The position numbers were made by a program, and so were the translations under genes. Shown here piece by piece: positions 36,434-44,180 of a stretch of 64,000 nt of DNA. Every line of letters begins with the position of its first letter. Position 1 is the first letter of the stretch. A model generated the notes under the pieces. That model was not told where the DNA came from, searched no databases, and worked only from the letters and a program-made list of their open reading frames with translations. The DNA comes from Sebaldella sp. S0638. GTDB lineage: Bacteria; Fusobacteriota; Fusobacteriia; Fusobacteriales; Leptotrichiaceae. The DNA lies in assembly GCF_024158605.1 (NCBI RefSeq), contig NZ_JAMZGM010000006.1, positions 1-64,000 on the forward strand, given 5' to 3'.

Positions 36434-37240
36434 TTAGTCTTCCTTATTTATATAACTCAAAATTACATCTCCGGTTTCTTCAATGGCCTTATTTGATACA
36501 TCAATAACAGGACATCCTATTTTTCTGATAACTTCATTTGCATACTCGATTTCTTCAAGTATTGATTCCTTGTCAGAATAAGAGGAATGAGAAGTAAAAC
36601 CTAAAGTTTTTAGTCTTTCACGTCTTATGGCGTGAACCTTATCCATGGAGATAGTAAGTCCGAAAATCTTTTCCGGTGATGCCTTAATAAGTTCCTTTGG
36701 TATTGGAACATTAGGGACTATAGGAAAATTTGCCACTTTATAATTTTTGTTGGCAAGATACAGGCTAAGCGGTGTCTTGCTGGTTCTGGAAATTCCCAGA
36801 AGTATTATATCAGCGAGAAGAAAACCTCTCGGATCTTTTCCGTCATCATATTTTACTGCGAATTCTACAGCTTCAATTCTGTTAAAATAGCTCATATTAA
36901 GTCTTCTCAGTATACCGGGTTCTCTTTTAGGTTCTTGATTGAGGATACCGGCTATAGAATTTAATGCTTCTGAAAGTAAATCCACATTTTTTATCTCATA
37001 GTTTCGTGAGAATTCTTTTATATAGTTAACAAGTTCTGTTTCCACTAGTGTGTAAAAAAATATGGATTTATGAGTTTTGCTTTCTTCAAGTATATTTTTT
37101 AGTTCATCAAGAGTACTGACAAACGAATATTTTTTTATTTCGTAATTATTATAATTAAACTGACATAAAGCAGCTTTTATCAACGATTCAGATGTTTCAC
37201 CGACTGAATCCGAGATAGAGTAAATATATATTTTTTCCAT
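36434..37240 (-). CDS. PPDK regulatory protein (bifunctional kinase/pyrophosphorylase)
   Basis: Member of the DUF299 family, which inactivates PPDK by ADP-dependent phosphorylation of a Thr next to the catalytic His and reactivates it by phosphorolysis. It starts IYSISDSVGETSESLIKAA and has the P-loop-like GISRTSKTPLSLYLAN near residue 148, followed by NFPIVPNVPIPKEL. The 268-residue length is normal. It lies between the CcpN-like regulator, 8 bp upstream, and ppdK, its expected target. Confidence 0.93.
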   Translation of the reverse strand: MEKIYIYSISDSVGETSESLIKAALCQFNYNNYEIKKYSFVSTLDELKNILEESKTHKSIFFYTLVETELVNYIKEFSRNYEIKNVDLLSEALNSIAGILNQEPKREPGILRRLNMSYFNRIEAVEFAVKYDDGKDPRGFLLADIILLGISRTSKTPLSLYLANKNYKVANFPIVPNVPIPKELIKASPEKIFGLTISMDKVHAIRRERLKTLGFTSHSSYSDKESILEEIEYANEVIRKIGCPVIDVSNKAIEETGDVILSYINKED

Positions 37241-37248
37241 GCTTCCTC

Positions 37249-37887
37249 CTATTTGTCGAGTAATTCAAAAAATAAATTGCAGGCTGTGGTTTTAGAAAAC
37301 TGTCCTATGACTTTCAGAATATTTCTGCCGTTTTCTTCCATGCTCTGTACGATAGGTATATTATCAATCTGGTGATAATTCAGTTTTTGGATGCCGTCAT
37401 AGATAGATGACTTAGAATACAGATAAATAACATTGGGCATTCTGGTCATAACCAGACTAACCGGAATTTTTTCCAGATCTTTTCCGTTTATACTTATTTT
37501 TAAAAGGTCTTTTTTAGTAACTACACCCACAAGTGAATTATTTTCCACTGTGTACAAAATATCTGTATTGTACATAAATAAATTAATTATTGCATCTTTA
37601 ATGTTCATATCGTGGTTTATAAGTGTAGGGACTTCCATGACTTCGGAGATATCCTGCTCTTTTATCTCTTCTTTTGAAAAATAGTGAAAGTGGCTGCCTG
37701 CCAGAGAATAACCGATTTTAGGTTTTGCTATAAGGATATTAAACTTAGTTAATACGGAAAAATCCAGTCGTAATGTAGATTTATTCATTTTAAGGATCTG
37801 TGCTATCTCTTCGCCGGTAACAGGCTGATGTTTCTCTACAATTTTAATTATTTCCTTTTGTCGAGATGTAAATTTTATAGAACTCAC
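37249..37887 (-). CDS. ccpN: CcpN-family transcriptional regulator (HTH plus CBS pair)
   Basis: A 212-residue repressor-type protein. Residues 1-62 form a winged helix-turn-helix (FTSRQKEIIKIVEKHQPVTGEE, MNKSTLRLDFSVLTKF, KPKIGYSL); residues 80-205 hold two CBS domains, which in B. subtilis CcpN sense adenine nucleotides. CcpN represses gluconeogenic genes, and B. subtilis pairs it with the same DUF299 regulator. The GTG start at 37885-37887 is directly preceded in frame by a stop, so it cannot be longer; its ribosome binding site is weak. Repeated sites at its promoter suggest autoregulation. Confidence 0.88.
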   Translation of the reverse strand: MSSIKFTSRQKEIIKIVEKHQPVTGEEIAQILKMNKSTLRLDFSVLTKFNILIAKPKIGYSLAGSHFHYFSKEEIKEQDISEVMEVPTLINHDMNIKDAIINLFMYNTDILYTVENNSLVGVVTKKDLLKISINGKDLEKIPVSLVMTRMPNVIYLYSKSSIYDGIQKLNYHQIDNIPIVQSMEENGRNILKVIGQFSKTTACNLFFELLDK

Positions 37888-37900
37888 CTACTTTCGATTT

Positions 37901-37916
37901 TAATGTGATGCATTAT
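37901..37916. promoter_or_regulatory. candidate CcpN operator, site 1
   Basis: The 16-mer TAATGTGATGCATTAT lies just downstream of the predicted transcription start of the ccpN operon and recurs exactly at 38038-38053. A related copy (AATGTGTTATATTATT, minus strand, 37922-37937) covers the -10 box. Binding by CcpN is inferred from position and repetition. Confidence 0.55.
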
Positions 37917-37924
37917 TTGAAAAT

Positions 37925-37953
37925 AATATAACACATTGAAAAAAAGATGTCAA
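37925..37953 (-). promoter_or_regulatory. promoter of the ccpN-regulator-ppdK operon
   Basis: On the minus strand TTGACA (37948-37953), 17-bp spacer, TATATT (37925-37930): a near-consensus sigma-70 promoter, about 31 nt from predicted start point to GTG. It is overlapped by operator-like repeats. Confidence 0.8.
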
Positions 37954-38037
37954 TTTATTTCGTGAATTTAAGGATATATATTTGAAACACCTATAATAAA
38001 AATATAATATATATCAATAAATACAATGCTTTTGATC

Positions 38038-38053
38038 TAATGTGATGCATTAT
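38038..38053. promoter_or_regulatory. candidate CcpN operator, site 2
   Basis: Exact second copy of TAATGTGATGCATTAT, 137 bp from site 1, in the shared upstream region between ccpN and the divergent DUF975 genes. A degenerate inverted neighbour (TAGTGCATTAA) follows at about 38061-38071. The remainder of the 37954-38241 spacer is AT-rich without visible genes. Confidence 0.5.
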
Positions 38054-38241
38054 AAAAATATAGTGCATTAATAGATGTTTTTTAAATGGAAATTTTAAAA
38101 ATACGGGAATAATTAGAAATTATAATGTTTATTGCTGATAATAGTTATATTTAATTAAATAATTTATTATGTTTTGAAAATATTAATTAATATTATAGTT
38201 ATAAAATTTTGATGAAATACTTTATTTATTGAGAAAAATAA

Positions 38242-38271
38242 TTGACCTGTTTGACTGTTTTATGGTATATT
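38242..38271 (+). promoter_or_regulatory. promoter of the first DUF975 gene
   Basis: TTGACC (38242-38247), 18-bp spacer, TATATT (38266-38271), 30 bp before the start codon. Confidence 0.6.
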
Positions 38272-38301
38272 TAAATAAAATTTTAAAGGAATTGTGGGTT
38301 T

Positions 38302-39096
38302 ATGACGAAATTAAAGAAAATATTTTTGAAGTCGGCAGGCGATTACAGGAGAAATTGGAAAGGGCTGTTGATTATTACTTTGTATACAGTATTCTGGTTA
38401 TATATATATTTATGTACAGCACAGTATATAGGCAATGGGCTGATTAATTTATTGTTTCTTACACCTTTATATGTATTTCTTACAATAGGCGGGAATTACT
38501 ATTGCCTGAAAATAGCAAGAGGTGAGAAGGCTGGGATAATAGAAGCAGTATTAAAAGGAATAACTGAAGATACCGGGAAACTACTGGTTATGAATTTTTT
38601 GATAGAGCTTTTTAAGATACTATGGAGTTTATTACTGATAATACCCGGGATAGTAAAAGGAATTGCTTATTCACAGGCTAATTATGTCTTTCTTGAAAAT
38701 CCCGGTTTATCCGGAAAAGAATGTATAGGGAAAAGTGAGTATCTCATGGAGGGGGAAAAGGAGATGTATTTTTTCATGTATGGCTGGGTTTTTGTGTTAC
38801 CTGTTTTGATAATGGTATTCTTATCTATAATTACGGCAGTGTTTATAAATTCAGATCAGGCTCTTAATTACTTGAGTAAAACAAGTTATGCGGGAATGGG
38901 GATTATGTTTTTTTATCCTTTCTATACACTGCTTTCTGCTAATTTTTATGTTAGCCTTACAGACGGGGATGTAAAATTAAATGATGAAGAAAATGGGAAA
39001 GATAAATGGTTTATATTTGGAGTATTAATAATCAGTTTGTTGATGTGTATTATAGTAAATATCATTCCAGTTGCGGAATTATTTTATCAATATTGA
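38302..39096 (+). CDS. DUF975-type integral membrane protein, paralogue 1
   Basis: A 264-residue membrane protein with about six helices and a basic N-terminus (KLKKIFLKSAGDYRRNWKG). The central IIPGIVKGIAYSQANYVFLENP, followed by ECIGKSEYLMEGEKEMYF, is the hallmark of the DUF975 family, whose function is unknown. AAAGGA lies 11 nt upstream of ATG 38302. Two related genes follow in tandem and all share the same N-terminal and central motifs, so they arose by duplication. Confidence 0.8.
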   Translation: MTKLKKIFLKSAGDYRRNWKGLLIITLYTVFWLYIYLCTAQYIGNGLINLLFLTPLYVFLTIGGNYYCLKIARGEKAGIIEAVLKGITEDTGKLLVMNFLIELFKILWSLLLIIPGIVKGIAYSQANYVFLENPGLSGKECIGKSEYLMEGEKEMYFFMYGWVFVLPVLIMVFLSIITAVFINSDQALNYLSKTSYAGMGIMFFYPFYTLLSANFYVSLTDGDVKLNDEENGKDKWFIFGVLIISLLMCIIVNIIPVAELFYQY

Positions 39097-39139
39097 AACA
39101 ATAATATAATTTATACAAAATTTTAAAAGGAGTGTGGAT

Positions 39140-39847
39140 ATGGAATTTGGGGAAATATGTTTGAAAACATGGAGAGATTACAGAAAAAGGTGCTTATCTT
39201 TGTTAGGAATTTCGTTTTATAGTATGATTCTCTTTTTTATATTTTTTTACGTACTAATAATTACAAAAGAGTTAGGAAGTATAATTTCTTTTTTGCTTTC
39301 TATCTTTTATATTATTATACAGATCGGAGTAATTTCTTCATGTTTTAAAATAGCAAAAGATGAGAAAATAAGATTTAGTGATTTATTTATAGGTTTTTCA
39401 AAGAAAATAGGGAAATTATTGTTAATTGAAATTTTGCACAGATGGATTGTATTTTTATGGGGATTGGCTCTCGTAATTCCGGGTGTTGTGAAACGGATAG
39501 CTTATTCACAGATTTTTTATATTTTTTTGGAAAAACCATATTTGAAAGTAAGTGAATGTCTAAAAGAAAGTGATGAACTAATGAATGGATACAAAACAAG
39601 TTACTTCAAGATAGAGTTTCTACTTGGGATTATATTTATACTGTTTATACTGCCTTTAATATCACTTACTGAGCAAATTGAGAATATTTATTTTATAGGG
39701 GATTATGCCGGAGAATTGATTTTTTCTATAGCTGGGTTTATTTTTTTTCCGATATATAATTTATTTCGGGCAAATATATATATTGCAATTGTGAAAGACA
39801 GAGCAGAAGAGATACAGGAAGAACCAGAGTTAAAAATTGCTGGATAA
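39140..39847 (+). CDS. DUF975-type integral membrane protein, paralogue 2
   Basis: A 235-residue paralogue of the gene before it: FGEICLKTWRDYRKRCLSLL at the N-terminus and VIPGVVKRIAYSQIFYIFLEKP with ECLKESDELMNGYKTSYF in the middle. Four to six helices are visible. ATG 39140 is chosen over GTG 39134 because AAGGAG (39127-39132) is 7 nt away and the start then aligns with paralogue 1. It diverges most of the three outside the central motif. Function unknown. Confidence 0.78.
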   Translation: MEFGEICLKTWRDYRKRCLSLLGISFYSMILFFIFFYVLIITKELGSIISFLLSIFYIIIQIGVISSCFKIAKDEKIRFSDLFIGFSKKIGKLLLIEILHRWIVFLWGLALVIPGVVKRIAYSQIFYIFLEKPYLKVSECLKESDELMNGYKTSYFKIEFLLGIIFILFILPLISLTEQIENIYFIGDYAGELIFSIAGFIFFPIYNLFRANIYIAIVKDRAEEIQEEPELKIAG

Positions 39848-40003
39848 ACGGTAATTTTGGAATTTTAAATTGATGTTATAACTTATTTTTTTAGTATTAA
39901 TATTGTTGTTAATGTGGATACTGAACAATGATTTTTATTAATAAAATAAATTATGGCTGATTCGATTAACTTAATATTATTATACAAGGAGTCTGGAATT
40001 ACT

Positions 40004-41389
40004 ATGGTGGAATTGAAGAAAGTATTTTTGAAATCAGCTTATGATTACAGAAAAAATTGGATGAGGTTATTGATTATCTCCGGCTATATATTAATCTGGA
40101 CGATGTTAGAATCGTTTATTGAATTCGGGGGGATAATTCGGGGGTTAACAGTAGCACCGTTGTTAATTCTTTTTCAAGTAGGCGGTACTTACTTTTGTTT
40201 GAAAATAGCAAGAAAAGAAGAAGTGAAGGTAGCAAAAAGTTTATTTAAAGGGTTTGTTCAAAATCCAAAGAGATTGATAGCATTGGAATTTTTAGAGAAT
40301 TTATATTGCTTTCTATGGACATTTTTATTAGTGGTACCTGGTTTTATGAAAATGATAGCATATTCACAGTCAATATTTCTTTTTTTAGAAAATCCGGAAT
40401 TAACAGCTAAAGAATGCCTGAAAAAAAGTGAGACAATGATGGACGGCAATAAAAAAAAATATTTCTGGATGATATTTTTAGTATCTATCTTTCCAATACT
40501 GATAATGTTAATAGTACCTCCATTTATTATCAGGGTTAGAACTTATTATTTTCTGAGTGAAATAATGAGAAAAAATATGATTTATTTAACGATTATAACA
40601 AGTATTATATATCCGTTTTCTACATTATTAAATGCAAATTTTTACATTTTTCTTACTGATGGTGATTTAAGTATAAAGAATAGAAAAAAAGAGGTTAAGT
40701 TTTCCATATTGATGGTGTTTGTTAGTATATTACTGCCTTGTTTGTCTGCTATATTTTTAGCAAATATGGAGATTAGCAAGCCGGATGAAATATATGTGAC
40801 ATCAGAAGAATTTATGAGTCTTCAGTTTCCTGTTATGGACAGAGAGAAAAAAAGACGATTTAACGGAACAGTAAACTTTCAGTTGGATGAAGATACAAGA
40901 GAAATGAAAGTATATATTGAGAATGGAAATCCTGTAAAATACCAAATGTACCATCAGAATAAAAATTTAAACAGCGAGACTAATATAGGGGGAAATTGGG
41001 AAATAATAAGAATTTATAAACTATATAATAAAAAGGGAGAACTTATTTATCAGGAAGATTTTGGAGAAAATTCAACAGGAATACATATAATTACATATGA
41101 TAATGATGTAATTTCTTCTGTTTCAGAAATTGAAAATACTGTGACTAAAAATGAATGTACTTATGATATTACTGGAAAACTAACTATGTATACAAAAAAT
41201 TCAGATGATGAAGAAAATGATGAGGAATCTAAAAGTATTGTGTATACTTACGATTTAAACGGGAAACTGCTGAAAATTATGAAAACAACTGATATAGAAT
41301 CTGAAGAGTTTGAGCCGGCATCAACATTAGAAGCTGAGACTGGAAAAAAAGCATGTGATTTATTGAGAAACAGCAGATTGAAAAACTAA
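40004..41389 (+). CDS. DUF975-type membrane protein with C-terminal soluble domain, paralogue 3
   Basis: A 461-residue paralogue. Residues 1-265 repeat the DUF975 pattern (VELKKVFLKSAYDYRKNWMR, VVPGFMKMIAYSQSIFLFLENP, ECLKKSETMMDGNKKKYF). After the last helix (about 230-255) comes a ~200-residue hydrophilic, beta-rich tail, probably outside the membrane, with repeated 'YDxxGKLxxxxK' units (YDITGKLTMYTKN, YDLNGKLLKIMKT, LYNKKGELIYQ) reminiscent of YD/MORN-like repeats. This tail is absent from paralogues 1 and 2. ATG 40004 is chosen to match their starts; ATG 39953 is upstream in frame. Function unknown. Confidence 0.75.
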   Translation: MVELKKVFLKSAYDYRKNWMRLLIISGYILIWTMLESFIEFGGIIRGLTVAPLLILFQVGGTYFCLKIARKEEVKVAKSLFKGFVQNPKRLIALEFLENLYCFLWTFLLVVPGFMKMIAYSQSIFLFLENPELTAKECLKKSETMMDGNKKKYFWMIFLVSIFPILIMLIVPPFIIRVRTYYFLSEIMRKNMIYLTIITSIIYPFSTLLNANFYIFLTDGDLSIKNRKKEVKFSILMVFVSILLPCLSAIFLANMEISKPDEIYVTSEEFMSLQFPVMDREKKRRFNGTVNFQLDEDTREMKVYIENGNPVKYQMYHQNKNLNSETNIGGNWEIIRIYKLYNKKGELIYQEDFGENSTGIHIITYDNDVISSVSEIENTVTKNECTYDITGKLTMYTKNSDDEENDEESKSIVYTYDLNGKLLKIMKTTDIESEEFEPASTLEAETGKKACDLLRNSRLKN

Positions 41390-41587
41390 CTTTATATTTA
41401 ATAAAAATACAGTATTTATAATTATTTCTGAAAAATATAAAAATCTTCATTGAAGAAATTTTTCTAAAATGATTTAAGTTTATGTATCGAAATAACAAAG
41501 TTAACTTATATAAAAAATAAAGAACATAAAAAGAAACCTCAAAGAAATTTTTAGTATAATTGTACTAATCATTTCAGGAGGTAGAAA

Positions 41588-41908
41588 ATGAAAAGAATTT
41601 TGATTATGTTTTCGCTGATGACACTGTTAGCAGTAAATGCATTTGCGAAAACATCCATTAATAAAGCTGATAATACAAAAACTGCGGTGTCATCTTCTCA
41701 GAATTTGAATTTCAGCGAGGATCAAAAACAGCAAATAAAACTGATTCAAGATCAATATATGGCAGAAGTTCAGAAAATAGAAAATATGAACATCTCTCAG
41801 CAGGATAAAGAAGAAGCCCATAAACAGGCTATTTTAAAAAGCAGAGACAGACTTTCGATGATACTGACGCCGGAGCAGATGAAGGTGCTGATGAACAGTA
41901 ATCTTTAG
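41588..41908 (+). CDS. small periplasmic Spy/CpxP-like protein
   Basis: A 106-residue secreted protein. Signal peptide MKRILIMFSLMTLLAVNAFA, cleavage likely after AFA. The mature part is charged and helical, with two spaced segments, NFSEDQKQQIKLIQDQYMAEV and DRLSMILTPEQMKVL, the second resembling the LTxxQ motif of the Spy/CpxP envelope-stress chaperones. Homology to that family is suggestive rather than sure. AGGAGG precedes ATG 41588, and a TATAAT at 41555-41560 may be its -10. The 41390-41587 spacer also holds a weak hairpin near 41439-41465. Confidence 0.65.
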   Translation: MKRILIMFSLMTLLAVNAFAKTSINKADNTKTAVSSSQNLNFSEDQKQQIKLIQDQYMAEVQKIENMNISQQDKEEAHKQAILKSRDRLSMILTPEQMKVLMNSNL

Positions 41909-42050
41909 TTGACACATATAATATTAATCAATGAGATATAATAACTTTAAATGAAAAATTTAGAAATTAAATTTTTGCATTAGTATTCAGTGGAGTGCTT
42001 ATCATAGTTAGATTATAGAATTTTTTTGGAGAGAACAGTTCTTAAAAATA

Positions 42051-42073
42051 AAAACCGGCATTTAGCCGGTTTT
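42051..42073. terminator. bidirectional intrinsic terminator
   Basis: AAAACCGGC (42051-42059) pairs with GCCGGTTTT (42065-42073) around a 5-nt loop, between the convergent genes at 41588 and 42092. Confidence 0.85.
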
Positions 42074-42091
42074 GTTATATAGATAATTTTA

Positions 42092-42517
42092 TTATTTTCC
42101 AGTATATATAAGGTGCCATAAAACACCGTATTTATCTTCTACAAATCCGTAAAGCTTACTCCAGAAAGTCTCCTGCAGGTCCATTATAACTACTCCCCTG
42201 TCTTTCAAAGCATCAAAGAGCTCTTTTATTTCTTCGGTGTTGTCTTTATTTATGACTAATGCAGTATTGTTACCGAATTTCAGCGGAATATTCGGAGGAC
42301 AGTCAGAAAACATCACCGTAGTACCATTTATATTTAAAAAAGTGTGAAGCACCATATTTTTTACTTCATCGGTAACAACAAAATCAGGATCTTCAGGCAT
42401 ATCAGAGTAGTACATGATATTCTGCATTTCAGTTTTGAATACTTTAGAATAAAAACTTACTGCTTCGTAGCAGTTGCCTTTAAAATTTAGATACATTTCC
42501 AAAGCCATTTTACTCAC
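42092..42517 (-). CDS. VOC/PhnB-like (glyoxalase-fold) protein
   Basis: A 141-residue protein of the PhnB/'3-demethylubiquinone methyltransferase-like' branch of the vicinal-oxygen-chelate fold: EMYLNFKGNCYEAVSFYSKVF at the start, HTFLNINGTTVMFSDCPP in the middle and FVEDKYGVLWHLIYTGK at the end. These proteins are mostly of unknown substrate; an enzymatic or antibiotic-binding role is possible. AAGGAGTGAG precedes ATG. Confidence 0.85.
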   Translation of the reverse strand: MSKMALEMYLNFKGNCYEAVSFYSKVFKTEMQNIMYYSDMPEDPDFVVTDEVKNMVLHTFLNINGTTVMFSDCPPNIPLKFGNNTALVINKDNTEEIKELFDALKDRGVVIMDLQETFWSKLYGFVEDKYGVLWHLIYTGK

Positions 42518-42538
42518 TCCTTATATTTGAGATTTTAT

Positions 42539-42553
42539 ATTCCAATTCGGAAT
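42539..42553. repeat. 15-bp dyad upstream of the VOC gene
   Basis: ATTCC and GGAAT separated by AATTC, 22 bp upstream of the VOC start codon; a possible operator, with no regulator identified. Confidence 0.4.
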
Positions 42554-42695
42554 AAATCCATTTTATCATATTTCATATATAAATTATATGATAATTTAAA
42601 AATATATTATATAGCATGAAAATATAAACTGAAATAAAGGCTCTAATAAAAAAATATGTTAAATAACAGTATTTTTGTGAATCTCTTATGTTGTT

Positions 42696-42869
42696 TTATT
42701 CCTTTAGCTTTTTTTCATAAAATTCCAGCCCTTTTTCCAGCAAAACTCTCACGGCGCAGCTCTTATTTACCCTTTCATGCTCTACAATAGTATTGATCCT
42801 CTCTAAAAGAGTCTTACTGATAGTCACTGACAATGGAACATCAGTTTTTTCAAATTGTTTAAAATTCAT
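42696..42869 (-). CDS. small ribbon-helix-helix (CopG/Arc-type) protein
   Basis: A 57-residue ORF, MNFKQFEKTDVPLSVTISKT..., ending ...EFYEKKLKE. The middle, PLSVTISKTLLERINTIVEHE then RVLLEKGLEFYEKK, fits a ribbon-helix-helix DNA-binding fold (one strand, two helices). A strong AAAAGGAGGG lies 6 nt before ATG 42867-42869 and a near-consensus promoter lies upstream. No toxin partner is adjacent, so it may be a free-standing regulator. The neighbouring 42554-42695 spacer holds nothing evident. Confidence 0.75.
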   Translation of the reverse strand: MNFKQFEKTDVPLSVTISKTLLERINTIVEHERVNKSCAVRVLLEKGLEFYEKKLKE

Positions 42870-42892
42870 TTTATTCCCTCCTTTTAACCTTT

Positions 42893-42921
42893 ATTATAGT
42901 TAAATCAAATCATAGAGTCAA
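42893..42921 (-). promoter_or_regulatory. promoter of the ribbon-helix-helix gene
   Basis: On the minus strand TTGACT (42916-42921), 17-bp spacer, TATAAT (42893-42898). Confidence 0.75.
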
Positions 42922-43023
42922 ATTAAAAAAAAAAATATATTTATAATAAATAAGGAGGAATTGTGTAGTTTTTAAAGAAGATTTTTATGTGAAAAAATTT
43001 AATTTTTAAAATTAATCGTATGG

Positions 43024-43029
43024 TATAAT
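43024..43029 (+). promoter_or_regulatory. extended -10 promoter of the K+ channel gene
   Basis: TATAAT preceded by TGG, an extended -10. Transcription would start near 43036. A 24-codon frame (ATG 43041, overlapping the channel start in another frame) begins almost at once and could be a leader; it has little other support. Confidence 0.5.
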
Positions 43030-43078
43030 AAGGTGATTGTATGGAAAAAATATTTAAAACCGGAGGAGTTAAAAGAAG

Positions 43079-43846
43079 ATGGATAATACACGGAGAAAAG
43101 AGATATATCGGATAATAGAAAAAGATGACGGGACAAATAAAGCCAGCAGGGTATTTGATATATTTATATTTTTACTTGTAATTTTCAGTATACTTCAAAT
43201 AGTTTTAGAGTCTCATAAAAATATCTATTTGGCATACTCATATTATTTCAAAATATTTGAAGTGTTTACCGTTATTATTTTTACTGTAGAATACATATTA
43301 AGGATTTATACTGCGAAATATAAGTATAATAAAACTGATTTTTGGTCTGTGATAAGGTTTATATTTTCATTTGAGGGAATAATAGATATTGTTTCAATAT
43401 TGCCGTTTTATCTGCCGTTAGCGGTGAAGATTGACTTTAGGTTTCTGAGAATACTTAAAGTAGGGAAAGTAACAAGAATATTTAAGCTCGGAAGATACTC
43501 AAAATCTTTTAACACCATAAAAAGTGTTTTGCGAAAGGAAAAAGAGGTGTTGGTGATAACATTGGTTTTTAGTTTTATACTTATACTGATTTCTTCTATT
43601 TTGATGTACTATGTGGAAAATCCGGTACAGCCTGAAGCTTTTCCTAATATTACTGCGGCTATGTGGTGGGGAATTGCTACACTGACAACTATAGGGTACG
43701 GTGATATATATCCTGTTACTGTTTTGGGGAAAATACTTGCTTCTTTTGTGGCAATTATCGGAATTGGAATAATTGCTATTCCTACAGGTATTATAAGTGC
43801 CGGATTTGTGAGTGAGATTAAAAATGAAGATGATAAAATTAAATAA
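43079..43846 (+). CDS. voltage-gated potassium channel subunit
   Basis: A 255-residue inner-membrane channel of the six-helix type. Helices S1-S4 span about residues 20-135; S4 is Arg/Lys-rich (FRFLRILKVGKVTRIFKLGRYSK), so it should sense voltage. S5 (VLVITLVFSFILILISSILMY) is followed by the pore loop with the K+ selectivity filter TLTTIGYGDIYPVT and S6 (GKILASFVAIIGIGIIAIPTGII). It lacks an RCK or cyclic-nucleotide domain. GGAGGAG (43062-43068) is 10 nt before ATG 43079. Confidence 0.93.
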   Translation: MDNTRRKEIYRIIEKDDGTNKASRVFDIFIFLLVIFSILQIVLESHKNIYLAYSYYFKIFEVFTVIIFTVEYILRIYTAKYKYNKTDFWSVIRFIFSFEGIIDIVSILPFYLPLAVKIDFRFLRILKVGKVTRIFKLGRYSKSFNTIKSVLRKEKEVLVITLVFSFILILISSILMYYVENPVQPEAFPNITAAMWWGIATLTTIGYGDIYPVTVLGKILASFVAIIGIGIIAIPTGIISAGFVSEIKNEDDKIK

Positions 43847-43861
43847 TGAATTTTTAATGAA

Positions 43862-43888
43862 TTCCCCAAACGGGGTGGGGAATACTTT
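43862..43888. terminator. hairpin between the K+ channel gene and the hydrophobic peptide ORF
   Basis: ATTCCCC (43861-43867) pairs with GGGGAAT (43877-43883); on the plus strand ACTTTT follows. It can end the channel transcript, and on the minus strand it is the 3' hairpin of the peptide mRNA. On that mRNA the ATTCCCC arm could instead pair with the GGGGGAT ribosome binding site. Confidence 0.6.
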
Positions 43889-43944
43889 TAATAAAGTATT
43901 CTTGTGATAATCAAAAAAAGAATTATCAAAATCACTTTAAGCAT
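43888..43944 (-). CDS. 18-residue hydrophobic peptide, candidate type I toxin (Ibs-like)
   Basis: Minus-strand ORF encoding MLKVILIILFLIITRILY. The strong site GGGGGAT lies 5 nt before ATG (43942-43944). Apart from Lys3, Thr14 and Arg15 the peptide is all hydrophobic and would span a membrane. It resembles E. coli Ibs toxins in length, the M-(x)-K/R-(x)-VI start and the terminal Tyr. The leader is complementary to small RNAs predicted from the adjacent repeats. ORF, ribosome site and complementarity are seen; toxicity and translation are inferred. A 9-codon upstream frame (MTSPKSKYK) ends just before the ribosome site. Confidence 0.55.
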   Translation of the reverse strand: MLKVILIILFLIITRILY

Positions 43945-43993
43945 TGTAATCCCCCAGCTATTTATATTTTGACTTTGGTGAAGTCATTAAATT

Positions 43994-44023
43994 ATTATAT
44001 AAAAAAAACTGAACCGTAGTCCA
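43994..44023 (-). promoter_or_regulatory. possible promoter of the hydrophobic peptide mRNA
   Basis: On the minus strand TGGACT (44018-44023), 18-bp spacer, TATAAT (43994-43999). The -35 lies inside the terminator stem of small-RNA copy 1. Transcription would start near 43987, giving a 5' leader of about 43 nt with a GACTT/AAGTC hairpin whose loop is CACCA. Confidence 0.45.
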
Positions 44024-44062
44024 GAGTTTTTTCACCAGATTTAAATATACAAAATTATTCTT
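44001..44062 (-). ncRNA. predicted small RNA, repeat copy 1
   Basis: Minus-strand promoter TTGACA (44091-44096), 16-bp spacer, TATAAT (44069-44074); start near 44062. It ends at CTGGAC-TACG-GTTCAG followed by eight T (44001-44024), a terminator with a UACG tetraloop. Complementarity to the peptide mRNA leader is weaker than in copies 2 and 3: 7 bp (TTCACCA) plus 7 bp (AAATATA). Confidence 0.6.
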
Positions 44063-44180
44063 AATGAAATTATATCATAAAACTTAAATATGTCAAGGGC
44101 TAGAGGTGTTTCTTTTAGGGTACGTTTTTTTTATCATTTGATAGGAAAGGAGGAACAATTTAAAGAAATACTCATATAAT

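Noticed and set aside
43041-43115. 24-codon frame overlapping the K+ channel start
   Set aside because: Its ATG is almost at the predicted transcription start and the product has no recognisable features; mentioned only as a possible leader.
44140-44173. Short minus-strand frames inside the repeat units (for example 13 codons from the ATG in ATATGAG)
   Set aside because: No ribosome site, not hydrophobic, and upstream of rather than within the predicted RNAs.
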